Below, in pieces: positions 45,550-57,771 of a DNA stretch of 64,000 nucleotides. Below the pieces are notes generated by a model. That model had not been told where the DNA came from. It ran no database searches and saw only the letters and a program-made list of their open reading frames with translations. A program made the position numbers and the translations under genes. Each line of letters opens with the position of its first letter. Within the stretch, counting starts at the first letter, position 1. The DNA comes from Haberlea rhodopensis (Eukaryota; Streptophyta; Magnoliopsida; Lamiales; Gesneriaceae): the NCBI GenBank assembly GCA_907163345.1, contig CAJQUN010000036.1, positions 992,001 through 1,056,000 of the forward strand. Direction: 5' to 3'.

Positions 45550-47213
45550 TGTCACGCCCCGAGACCGGAGCGCGTGACACCGGCGTTGAATCCAAATATG
45601 AAATTCGAATACAACAAGCCTCGTATACAGATCTTTGATAAAACCAGTCTATTTATTCCAAAATCATTAAATTGTCCTTACAATTGCTATTACAAAATAC
45701 TATTGTCTAGGATTAAATCAAAGATGCGGAAGCGTAAATAAAACTAATAAATTTCCTTGAAGGTTCTCCGTGGATCACCATCTCCAAAAATTATTCTTGT
45801 TCTTCTTCCTCGATCTCTTCTTTTCGTCTTTGTCTGGGATGGGAGGTAAGGGGGTGAGCGTTTGGGAAAACACTCAGCAAGTATGGGCCGATTGAACATA
45901 GTAAAAATATACATATAATCATAGCAAAAAAATCCTTTAATATTTCTTTGTCAAATCACATAGATCTTGGCACATAAACACATTCTTACACATAAACACA
46001 TATTTTGCACGTATCCACATAACGAGTTATTTGATTTAAAACATACTTTTCATAGGGTTTGTTCAATCGAGTTTTAAAGCATAAATATAGTTTTGAAAAC
46101 GAATGGAAGTTGTAGCAAAAACCCACTTACCGTCGGATATACAAAGCGTTGTAGAATGGATCCCGGATTACGAAGGTGGTGCGAATCATCTCCTCTCTAA
46201 CCTTGAAGCTTTCGAATTCTTGTGTGTGTAAGTGTGTAGGTTTCGAAATCTAGGGTGTTGTGTGGTAGGTTTGTGATGTTGTTTTTAAAATATAGGAGCA
46301 AGATGGAGGGGCATTTACTTTGATCCTAAATCTTGGCCATTTAGTGTCAAAGAATTTGGCAAGACCATAAATGTAAATATGCCTCTTGGTAGGATAAGTT
46401 TTTCTTTGGTATGGTAATATGTTTAATGTAGGAGGAATTCCTTAACAATTTCAAAAGCTTTGCCATGTAATGAAATGATTTGAGCAAGTATTGAATGTGG
46501 TCAACAATTGGTTATTAATGTGAATCAATTTATCAATTCCATAACTTTGGTCTTTTATTGACAAGATTGGGGTTAAATAATAATTGGATGTCATTATGAT
46601 AATTATGATATTATTGATGTAATTGAATGGGTTAATGAATTGTCATCACCTTTCATAATTTGAGCAAACACAATTACAAAACTTTGGCATCAAATGGCAT
46701 GGTTTAAGCAAACCATTAATATCATTATATGGGATTGAATGAGCTTGAATGGTGGTTGAATTGGATTGAATGGTGGCAATGTTTGGGTTAAGCACTTAAA
46801 TGCCATTGAATGACTAATGATAAGAATTGGGCAAGATCATTGAATGTTTTAATTATGTACTTTCAAAATGTAGGATCAGTATAGGAATTATAGTCCATAA
46901 GCTTTTATCCATTCATTGCAAGATTTTTAAGATTGGTTATTGGTTATTATTATCATTATTATTTTTTAATGATTTCTTAATTATCCACAAACTTAGAATT
47001 ATTTAAAGTCTACAAGCTAAAATCATAAAACCTTGTATTATCTCCTACACAAACTCTAATAAATTAACTACTAAGTTATTTGCTTAAATAAGTGATTTAA
47101 AGTCCACAAGATTGAGTAATACAATTCAATCCAACCATAATGCAAATCTATTATTTTTATTTACTTTTCAATATCTTGGTAACACGTAATGACCAAAATT
47201 CCGGGTCTTCACA
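45550..47213 (+). mobile_element. Solo LTR (1664 bp) inserted between psaA and psaB
   Basis: TGTCACGCCCC...GGTCTTCACA with TG/CA ends, flanked by a perfect 5-bp target duplication, GTCAT, at 45545-45549 and 47214-47218. No primer site, polypurine tract or internal coding region is present, so it is a solo LTR left by LTR-LTR recombination. The first 30 bases contain an 8-bp inverted repeat, TGTCACGC...GCGTGACA (45550-45579). It lacks CGATCGATCG palindromes. The TGTCACGCCCCGAGACC start is one I associate with plant gypsy LTRs. Confidence 0.9.
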
Positions 47214-47235
47214 GTCATAATGCTTTTCCTAGCCA

Positions 47236-47835
47236 TTATCATACTGCAATAATTCTTGCTATTAAGAACGCCCATTTGTGGCAATTCCATCCAGAAGGTA
47301 ATGCGTTACTCCTACGACTCGTCATTGTACCATGCTCAAGGCTTTCGATTGAGTAGCAGAATCAACTTTTAATTTATTATGAACCCAAACAATTGATTCA
47401 ATAAGTTCTCGCCAATAAACAAGTTCACTGAATAGAAACAATGAACTAAAAGCCCATACAAACTGAGCGCTCAGGAAAAAAATCCATATACGGAAAATGA
47501 AGAATCATAAGACTGGATTATCTTCGATGCTTGTGCTCATAAGAAATCCTGGAGCCACTCATTAATAGCAATAAAACTCTGCGCGATGTTTCCTCTCGTG
47601 ATATGAGTTACTATCCATTGATCACTTATATCACCCCAAACATCCTACTGCATTTTCCAACTGAAAATGGAATATTACTGCCAAAATGGAATTGTACATC
47701 AAAAATGGTCCTAAGAAGACATGATCCCAAGCTGATACTTGGCATGCACCCCATCTTCCAGGTCCATTTCAAGGAAAACGAAAATCGAGATTTGCCTTAT
47801 CCTATATCAAACGATCTTATTAGACAATTTTTGGA
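47236..47835 (-). pseudogene. psaA: psaA 3' fragment (plastid-derived)
   Basis: The minus strand encodes, with interruptions, stretches matching the C-terminal part of photosystem I apoprotein A1: QVSAWDHVFLG, FLMYNSI, SDQ..VTHIT, AQASKIIQSYDSS and the end RIIAV. The final codon has become a stop. The frame is broken many times. An apparent plus-strand frame at 47603-47854 is antisense to this fragment. Confidence 0.85.
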
Positions 47836-48206
47836 AATTTTCCATTTGAAATAATTTACTAAAGTTGAAATAAAAGATTATTCACCAATTCAAAGACAAT
47901 CACTACTTTTAATTGCAAAAAAAAATGATGTTTCATATAAAGTTTCTATAAAATGATATTGGTATAATTATATGATAACACAATTAATGAAATATTCCTA
48001 TAATTGTTTTTATTTACTTAAAAAAATTTCCTAATAATTTTCTTTATTTTTGATTTAATCAGGTGTTTAAATTAGCCTAATGGGATGGTTCTACTGGTTG
48101 ACTCTAGCATCAGTCAATTGGCTATAAATGATAATAATTGGGAATAACGCGTTTGAAGAGTGGTATCCAAGTCATTTTCTTGAATTAACTTTAAACGATA
48201 TAAAAA

Positions 48207-48276
<70 letters not shown>

Positions 48277-51200
48277 CTCGGTTCCTTATCGTGTCCACCA
48301 GTTATAAGTTCTAGAATTGGGCCCCGGCATGCCGCCCTTTGAACCGTTATTTGGTAGATCTTAACGGGCCGCCGGCCCTCGCCTCTCGCCTTTTGACTTT
48401 GAACATCTCCATATATTTACTAGTATTTTGGCACATGGTACGTGCGTGTATAATCGATGTTTGTATAAGTATTCTTGTTATAAAAAAAAAATTTGAATAT
48501 AACAACTTAAAAATCAAATTTAAAATTAAGTAACTTTTATGTTTTTCGATAGGTTTTTTGGTAATATTTTATTAGATAAATATATCATTATAATTATAGT
48601 TATCAAAGAGATCATGGTTACCTATAATCAGAAGCGGAGCCATGATTATCATGTAAGGGTGATTTTTTTTAAAATAAATTAAGGATAAAACATAAGCTTG
48701 TTTAAAAAAAGTCGTTCCAATAAAAATGCAAAAAAAAAGAAATAAAATTGGGGGATGCAATCGCTACCCCTTACCCACTGTCTCCGCCACTGCTTAGGAT
48801 ACAGATTTTTTAATCTCTATTATGCTCAAGTTTAATGTATAGTATACGAGATATATATTATATATATATATACTAACTATTAGAAATAAATGATAGTTTT
48901 TGGATTTCATCTAGATTGTGGAGAATACAAGGATAGGATCTTGAATAGGGTTGGGTAGTTGGTACTCTCATGGACCGTGTCTTGTGGCAACCATTTGATA
49001 ATATTTCTCATCCAATGGTTGATTTGACCGTCATTTGGGCAGTATCTATCAAACATTTGAATATTGTCATACCTTTTTATATCGAAAAGGATGTTGAATG
49101 GTATAAGATCCAATTTTTTTTATTCTAATCATACATTAAGAATTGGTTCCCGGAATTCCCCTTGGATTTAATCAATGGCTTAACTATTTAATCATAATTT
49201 GAAATTCAGAATGCGGAAAAATTCAAATAGTGGAAAAATTCAAATAGTGGGCAGTATTTAATTCATGAAGAGATCTATTATTTTTTGTTTTTCCGTTGTT
49301 AAACGTGTTCAATTTTAGAAAGTTTGGAGCGTACAAGACGGATATTTTTCGAAACTGGGATGAGAGAGTAAATCAAACGGTAAGTTGTCGGGTCGAGAAA
49401 ATTTATAATATAGTTTTTCAAAAAAATTAATTAAGATAATTTTTAATAATTAAATCATATATCTTATCTATTATATATAGATATTTATAAAATAATTAAG
49501 ATAATTTTAGTAATTAAATCATATATATATATGTATATATAAATTGTCTGCCTTTTTGGAAACAATAATGGTATGCCCGGTTTTATGTATTGGTATCGCC
49601 CCTTTGCCCTAAAATTCTTCCGCTTTGCCCTGTATGTCTTCCTGTTTGTGGGAATTTGATTTACGTCCTCCCTCGTCAATCGAAGGGTCATTTGTGGCTT
49701 GTCGAAGAGACGGACGAAGCTTAATCGTACGGTCACGCAAAAGGTGTAGGATTGCATTAATTGTTGCTCTGTGATTTCTCTTTCTACGTACGATGAACCG
49801 ACATTGGTTGCTTGAGGCGTTTGGTTCTTACTTTGTAGCAGCAAGACATAAAATATTACCATGTTCTTTGTATGTGATTTAATTATGTTCCAGTCGATTG
49901 TTTTGTTCTTTTCAGTTAAACCCTCAAATTGAGTGATGTGTTTTGATAGTTGTTAATGATTAGATCGTGAGCTACAACCATAATGTTCTTATTTTATTAT
50001 TTTGTGAGTTTAACTATACATTTCGATTTCCGTTTGTTGGAGTGGTGTTTCGACAAAATCACGTTTTATAAAGGTTATATCTTGATATTATTTTTGTTGA
50101 AATTAATTTACAAGATCTTTGTTGGATTGAATTTGTTAATAAGTTCGTTGAGTTTTGTTTTGCCTTTTTTTAATGGGAGTAAAATTTGGACAAGAAATTC
50201 TGTTTTCTGTCTATTTTTATATAATGATATCTCAAAACTTAATTTCGGTGTTGATTTGTAAATTAGGGTTTTTCTGGGTTCAATTGATTTGATTGCTTTG
50301 ATAAGTTATTGTCTTGTTTTTATTTATTATTGCTCTTTGATTTTTAACTTCGTTGGAAGATGTATCATGCATGATATATGTTGAAATTCAGAATATCTAT
50401 CTGCTAGGCATATGGTGCTATAGATGATTAAAATCTGAAAATCACCAGAAATGATAAAGTAGTGGAGATTCAGAATATCACATGTTTACTTACATTTTGG
50501 ACATGATATGTTCTTTACAAAGTGTTCTAAGCCTCTGTGTATAGTCTGCTCAGTGTGTTCGAGGTACTTCATCTGTTAATCATTTTGTCAGCACTCTTTC
50601 TTTCTTAAATGTTTTCCCATGTTTCATGTTGTCCAGTTGCTCTTGATGTGTGTAATTCTCATTGACCTGATCAAAGTGCTCAGTTTGAAACTGGATAGCA
50701 TCACTTTGTTTTACCAAACTCCACCGACCCCAACCACGAGAAATCATATGGTTACATATTCATGTCTAAGTACTTCTTGCTGGATGATTCAACCTCTTGT
50801 TCTTCACAGATTGTGCACAGATGGTGCACGTTCCTTGTTTTAATCGAGATCTTCATTTAGTGAATTCATTGATATCAATATTTGAGAAACAAATGCCCAT
50901 AATGAAGAAATCAACAATAGGACTGGTGATCAAGTGCAAGAAATTTGATTAGAAATCTTGAACAACCATCTTTCGAAATTATTAAACTTAAACTAAGATT
51001 ATGAAATGAGTTTTTTTTGCTTATGCTCATCTTGTTGGTATAATGCACGTTTGCATAAAAGTCGTATTTTGTTTAAAATTGTGTTTTTCACGTGTATGAT
51101 GATGTTTTCTTAGACTGCTTCATAAACAATTTCGTTCTATGATATTACTTTTTTTGGTCCGCTTGTTACAATGTTTTTGCATCAGAAACATTGACTCATA

Positions 51201-53158
51201 GCACCGAGTCTTGTGCGGTGCAAAAAGAACTATTTGAGACTAAAAAAATTTGGTACTTCGGGTACCTATCCTCGATGATAGTATTGCTCATGGGCGGAGC
51301 TACTAGGATGGGCTCTAGGTCGAATGCAAAAAAAAAAAATTAAAATTAGTAGTTTTAATTTGTGAAAGTGAGAAAGTAGTAAACTCATTTAATACATGGA
51401 GTTATCTCTTACATCTCTCTTTTTTTCTACAAGGACAACTCATTTGTGGTTTTGTTTCGCTGAATTCGACTGAGTTGTAATGGGATATACTCCTTTCCAC
51501 ATTTCTTTTGAAATTTTCACATGCTATAGTTTGTATTTCTTTAGGTTTTTTTGTTGTTTGGTAGAATGGAGTATTGGTTGATGCATTTTAACTGTTCGGT
51601 AAAAGTTCGAAGTGGAATTATGTACATATCATTATTGTTTATTAGTACTTTCATCAATTTTGTGATTTTGCTCTGTTGAATTCTATTGAGTTGTAATGTT
51701 ATCTATCCCATTTTTACATTTCTTTTAAAATTTACATTTGTTATAACTTATATAACTTTTTGTGAGTATTTAAGCAGCTTTTGAGGGTTTTATTTATGTG
51801 CTTATGTTATGACTTCTCTAAAAATAAGCTGAAAAAAGAAGAAGAGAAGCACATGCTTTTATGCTTTTGACTGCTTTAAGTTGTTTGGTGTAACTTTTAT
51901 AATTAATTAAAGTTTATTAAGGTGTTTTTTATTTTAATAGCAAACATTAACACTTTTGCTCAAAAGTAATTTTTTGCAACTTTAAGTAAAAGTAATATAA
52001 AAGTGCTTTGAATAACAAAGCAATGACAAACGCATCCTTAGTCTTAATCCACATACAATCATGCACCAGCCGAGTGGTTGGTCTGTTAGTACTTGATCTT
52101 AATCAAGATATTGTAATGTTGAGAGTGGTTAAAGCACAATATTATTGCCATCAAAATATTATTATAAACTTACGTTAAATTTTTATTATTATTATTATAA
52201 ACTTCGTTTGAAATTTCTAGATTCGAGGGCTATTTTGAATATAAAACAGATTTTACTTGCTGAATTAATTTCCTGAACCTCATTATTCTGACATTTTGGG
52301 GCTGTTTTAAGATGTTATTGCATAATTATGATTCAGATTATATGATTGTATCGTTATATTACTTGACATTGTTATTTTGTTTTATGTTTTTGAACGTGAA
52401 TATTAAATATTTTTGTTCCATGTTTTCAAAGTTAATATTTTTCTCACGTCTTTTTATTTTATTTTATCGTATTTTTTTAATGCATGGTTGCATCCCAAGT
52501 AATTTAAAATCCTGGCATCAACCCCTGTATTGCTACTTCTCATTTGCTTATATAGATTTTAAACTTTGATTCGTACTTTGGATTTGTGTTCTTATTATGA
52601 TGATAACTCCGTGGTGGTGGATTTGTGTTGTGGAGTAGTATCATAATGATAACTTTTGATGGCCAACCTCAAGTCGAGATAAAGGAGAATGACTGCGTTA
52701 AATTGCCGCCATCAATCATATTTCATTTTATCGATCGACACCCTTTCGACTTATTTCCTTAACTTCTCTGCGTTTGTTTTACGTAAAATATATTACGGCT
52801 AATAATATATTCTAATTCATGTTTTTTTATTATTATTGTTGCTATTATATATATATATTTTTCAAATATCGGAAAAATTTCTAAAAAGTGTGGAATATAT
52901 CAAGTAGTTTCTCTTTGACAATGCTTTTTATATCAGCTAAGTTGTTTTGCAGAAAATTGTGCAGTTGACAATAAATTTTTTTTTTTTTTTTGTATTTTTA
53001 TAAAATTTAGATATCACAATCTTACCCATTGGCTCAACCCAAGAAATTGGGTTCAATTAATGAACAAGCACAAAAAATAAATAAAAAAATTTATGAGATT
53101 ATATTTATTTAATACTAAAAGTTTATGACTAATATTTCAAAGAGCAGTATTTAGTGGA
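47836..53158. other. Long AT-rich intergenic stretch, no gene supported
   Basis: Many short frames but none with recognisable domains. It contains a long (AT)n run at 48208-48275 and several A/T homopolymers. The segment 49560-49870 is less AT-rich and could be a gene 5' region or a TE edge, but nothing identifies it. Confidence 0.45.
48208..48275. repeat. (AT)n microsatellite
   Basis: About 68 bases of uninterrupted AT dinucleotides, likely polymorphic and prone to assembly error. Confidence 0.95.
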
Positions 53159-54519
53159 CTATTGCAGATGAATTGGCACTTATTGATGCAACTCAAGGAG
53201 GATCTCACTCTTATTCAGCGTGGTTCACGCAATGTCACAGAGTTTCTTCATTCTGTCAAAACTATTGCAGATGAATTGGCACTTATTGATGCACCTTTAT
53301 CTGCCGACGAAATCACACTCTATGTTCTCAATGGTCTAGGTCTTGAGTAGAAAGATATCATAGTACCAATACGTGCCCGAGAATCATCGTTATCTTTTGA
53401 AGAACTACATGATCTTCTCATTGGACACGAGTCCTATCTCAAGAGGCTTGAACATCACACTCAGTCCATGGTCGTCACTGCCAACAATACTCAACGCAAG
53501 GATTTTAGAAGCTCACGAAAACCACAGTCTTCTGATATCAAGCCTAGGCCACGAAACTCGAATCCACAGCGATACACACCCAAGTGCCAATACTGGCCAT
53601 GTTGCCAAAAATTGTCCACAACTACAACCTCATAAAGCCTCCGCCAAGTGCACAACCACAAATTCCAGCCCAGATCAGAGATGGCTAATTGACTCCGCTG
53701 CTTCTCACAACATCACCTCTCAACTTTCCAATCTGCAGTTGCACTCGTAGTACGATGGAACAGATGAAGTTCTTAGTGGAGATGGTCCAGGTTTAAAAAT
53801 CACTCATTCAGGTTCTTTCACTTTGCCCTTTCCCAAATGCAATTTTCACGTTAAAGACACACTTTGTGTCCCTAACATCAACACAAACCTCCTCTCAGTT
53901 CATCACTTTACTAAACACAATAATGTCTTTCTTGAATTTCATCCTCATGTTTTTTTTGTCAAGGGCCAGAGGACGAAGGAAACTCTTCTTCATGGCCAAT
54001 GTGAGAATGGTGTTTACCCACTACCACCACCAAGTGCTACCAAACCATTTGCCATGGTCCACGAACTCACCTCAATAAATGTGTGGCACCAACGCCTCGG
54101 CCATCCCTCCTCCAAAATAGTTACTAAGCTAATTAAGTGTTTTTCTCTTCCTGTTGACAATAAATCTTCCACTGCGCATGATTGTCTTTCTTGTTCAATG
54201 AATAAATCCCACAAATTACCTTTTCATAAACATGGTCTCACAAGTTCTTCTCCCTTTGATTTAATCTACACGGACGTTTGGGTCCATCCCCACAAACAAG
54301 TATTCAAGGCCACAAATACTATGTCATACTCATTGATCACTTCACCAAATATGCCTTGTTTTTCCCACTCAAAACTAAATCTGATGTTCACATCATCTTT
54401 CCCCAATTTTATAAAATGATTGAAACTCGATTCAATACAAAAATCAAAAGCCTATATTCGGATAATGGAGGAGAATTCGTTGCACTTCAAACCTATCTTA
54501 ATGTGCATTTGTGTTTGTA
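53159..54519 (+). pseudogene. Ty1/copia gag-protease-integrase fragment, decayed
   Basis: The gag tail has DLTLIQRGSRNVTEFLHSVK and a remnant CCHC-like region (about 53580-53620). The protease has WLIDSAASHNIT (about 53685, catalytic Asp). The GAG-pre-integrase region has NVWHQRLGHPSSKIV and CLSCSMNKSHKLPF. The integrase core begins DLIYTDVWV and continues one frame over (YYVILIDHFTKYALFF, SLYSDNGGEF, giving the first two core Asp). The sequence stops before the third acidic residue; RT and RNase H are absent. Frameshifts near 53350, 53580 and 54290 and a stop at 53748 break it. A stretch of about 32 bases near 53159 is repeated near 53263. No LTRs are seen. Confidence 0.85.
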
Positions 54520-54591
54520 AACTAACCTCAAATATATTTATCTACATTTAAAAAAAAGTAATTTTTTTTTTAAAGTAGCGGATCGGGTTCC

Positions 54592-56843
54592 GGTTAGGAT
54601 GACAATGGGACGGGTCTAAAATCGGACCCGTATTGCAGGTCTCAACCGGGTCAAACGGGTCCCGGGGCGGGTCTGGACCCAGTCAATGGGTTTATGAGGC
54701 AGGGCGGGTCTTGGGATTGACTGGACCCACCCAGGACCCGCCTCGTATACATATAAATTATATAAAAAAAAATTTGTTCTACCATTCTTTCTTGTCTTGC
54801 CCTAAACTCTCGCCCCTCAGACTCTCACCCTCACAAGTCTCTAAGTCACAGCCCACTGCCCACACAGCTTTACAAAATAACACTGAAAATCTGAAACAAG
54901 TAACGCGCGCGACTCCACTCCCTGCTTTACATTGGTCGTCCCATACAGCCCCCTCCCTCCGTCGCACACAACCCATTCCCCTCTGTCGGTCGTCGCACCT
55001 CTCTATCTTCTTCGTGGCTATTTTGATTGGTAAAATATGCTTACACATGTTTATGTATTTTGATTTGTCTATACACATGCTTATGTACGCATGCCTGATT
55101 TGGGAACACATCCCTGTATTTTTTTTTTTTTTTTTAAAATAACACATCCCTGTATTTTGATTTGTCTGTACGCATGCCTGATTTGATACGGCGTTGTAAT
55201 TATGCGGTTAGTGGACTAGATTTGGTTTAAATTCTTGATGGCTGTTATACGATATATTTACTTCCCTTCTTTATGATTTGGACAAGATTTGGTTTACATT
55301 CTTGATGGCTGTTATACGATTTGATTTAAATTCTTGATGGCTGTTATATGATTTATTTACTTCCCTTCTTTATGTTTTATTTACTTCCCTTCTTTTAGTG
55401 GACTGGATTTGGTTAGTGGACTGGATTTGTATTATATATAGTCAAGAATCAAGATTTGGTAATTTTATGCTGTCGTTACCTTTGGTATTCCTTTCATCTT
55501 ATTTGAACCAGATCGGGAGATTCTTCTTTTCTTGCTAGTTGCATTGATTTGATTTAGCTCCCTCGTGGCTATTTATTGATTATTGAATGTGCATTGCATA
55601 TATATACTTTTATGCAGTTTTGATTAATTACTATCAAAAGATAGAATCTGGAGAAGGAGTCAATTCTCAACCATCCATTAATATCCAAGAAAGTAATATA
55701 ATGATGGATGTTGGAGATGAGAATATTTCTCAAAGTAGTGGTAAGAGAAAACATACATCTGAGGTTTGGAACCAATTTAGAAGATTGATGGTTGAGAAAG
55801 TTCAGTATGCTGAATGTAATTATTGCAAAGCCCATCTCAAAGCTCCACATAGTCATGGGACTACTCATTTGAAAAAGCACTATGACAAGACTTGTAATAA
55901 GCGACCAAAAAAATGGATACCCGTCAAAGTCTAATGATGGCAAACAAGAAAGCTAGTGGAAGTAAAGATCTTGTAACACATATGTTCAACCAAGAAGATT
56001 CAAGGCATGAGCTTGCTACTATGATAATCTTACATGATTATCCTCTTAGTATGGTTGATCATATCGGGTTTCGAAGATATTCATCTAGCCTGCAACCATG
56101 TTTTAATATTATCTCAAGAAACACACTTAAAAATGATGTTTTGAATATTTATAATGATGTGAGGACTAAGTTTTACAAATTGTTGGACAAGCTTAAGTGT
56201 CGAATTGCTATCACAATTGATATGTGGACATCAAATAATACGAAGAAAGGTTCATGGCAATCAATGGGCACTTTATTGATGATTCATGGATTCTACAAAG
56301 TTGTATCTTGAGGTATGTTCAATTATATTTTTAAATGTTTGATGCTTTAGAAATATATATTTATGATATTTAATTATTCTATATAGGTTTGCATATGTTC
56401 CAGCTCCACATACAGCTGATGTGTTATCTGATATGCTTGTTGAGTCTTTCATGGATTGGAACATTGATCATAAATTATCAACAATAACGGTAGATAATTG
56501 CACGACTAATGATGCCATTCTTCATCTTTTGTTAGACAAACTATCAAGGAAAGATTTGATACTAAATGGACAGTTACTTCATATGCGTTGTTGTGCTCAT
56601 ATTTTGAATTTAATTGTCAAAGATGTTTTAGAAATAATTAGTGGTGCAATTGAGAGGATACGTGATAGTATCCTCTCATATATATTGGACTGCTTCACCA
56701 TCTAGATTAGAAAAATTTGAGGAAACTGCACAACAGATGGATGTTGCTTGTGGTAAGAGACTGTCTCTTGATTGTAAAACTCGTTGGAATTCAACTTATT
56801 TGATGTTAGAAACATCAATCTTGATCCGACTCACTCTCACTTG
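54592..56843 (+). pseudogene. hAT transposon relic (BED-finger, RICESLEEPER-like transposase)
   Basis: The left end reads TTAGGATGACAATGGGACGGG, resembling hAT terminal sequence, followed by a GC-rich GGGTCC/GGACCC region. The transposase then appears in pieces: a BED zinc finger (CNYCKAHLKAPHSH...HLKKHYDKTC, about 55818-55895), ITIDMWTSNN (about 56212), STITVDNCTTNDAIL, MRCCAHILNLIVKD, and KTRWNSTYLMLETS (about 56777-56815). Frame changes occur near 55925, 56310 and 56680. It ends before the C-terminal dimerisation domain, and no right terminal repeat is found. The gap between 56311 and 56390 may be an intron. Confidence 0.82.
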
Positions 56844-57771
56844 AACCCCACACTTGTCTCGACGTGTTAAACATGCACACATAAGCATTAAATGCTAGTT
56901 TTGAATATATAAATATAGTTTTTTCGGCAAATTGGTATTAAATGCCTAAATATAATTTTAACTTGGTTATCAGATTATATTTGTTTCAACTCCCTAATTT
57001 CTAACTTTTGTTTATTTTAATTCCACAATCCTATCAAAATACTATAATACCATTATTACTACCCACATTTTCAAAATAGAACATCTCATTTCTCTTTCAT
57101 CAACAAACCAGCAGAGAGAGAAAGATGCTTAAAAAAGAACCTTTATTTTCAATAAAGAACCTTTATTTTCAATAAATTGATCGTTCCTTTTAAATTGATA
57201 CATCATTCTCTTCGATTTTCTTTCCGGTTCTTCTGATGTATTCCCTCAGGATTCATCATTATTCAAAATACAAGATGCGAAGAAGGTGCAGACAGAAAAA
57301 GAGAGAATAGATTTAATGAGCAGTAGAATCAATGAATTATTGGGGTTTGTGGAATTTAGCATCTCTAGTATCGATGAACTATCGAGCTTTCTGAATTAGT
57401 ATCTGAATTTTATTTGTAAATCTTTATTTTTAAAAGTGGGTTGTCGATTTTGTTGCAAAAAATGAATTTCTGCTACTGATTTGGTTAAGCATTCTGGAAT
57501 TTAGCATATCTATAGTATTCAATTGTTTCGGACATTTTTTTTGTCTTTATGTCAAACCATTTCAGCGTAGCATGACCCCTGTTCACATGGTGTTTCTGCG
57601 CTCTATGGGTGATGAAAATGGGGCCCGCAACTACTGCTATAGTTGAGAGGTAGTACAACACAAAATTACTTGGTTTGTATTCAACAGATAACTAATGCAC
57701 ATTTCAAAGATACTCAGTTTGCGTTCACAAAGTACTCGTTATGTGTCTTGAAAAGCAATTGTCTCACCTGA
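56844..57771. other. Intergenic between the hAT relic and LARD2
   Basis: AT-rich, without a supported gene or repeat. The last bases, CCTGA (57767-57771), should be one copy of the LARD2 target duplication; the other lies outside the window. Confidence 0.4.

Larger units (their letters stand above)
43451..47835 (-). other. Nuclear plastid DNA (NUPT): rps14-psaB-psaA segment, split by a solo LTR
   Basis: The minus strand reads, in chloroplast gene order, the 3' part of psaA, psaB and the start of rps14, with diverged sequence, internal stops and small deletions. Left of 43451 and right of about 47835 the similarity ends. Excluding the 1664-bp insertion about 2.7 kb of plastid DNA remains. The degree of decay indicates an old transfer, with no expectation of expression as a plastid protein. 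Confidence 0.9.

Noticed and set aside
47603..47854. 83-codon plus-strand frame
   Set aside because: It is the antisense of the decayed psaA fragment.
50619..50843. 74-codon hydrophobic frame as a small gene
   Set aside because: No motif, no splice or promoter context, and composition typical of the AT-rich surroundings.
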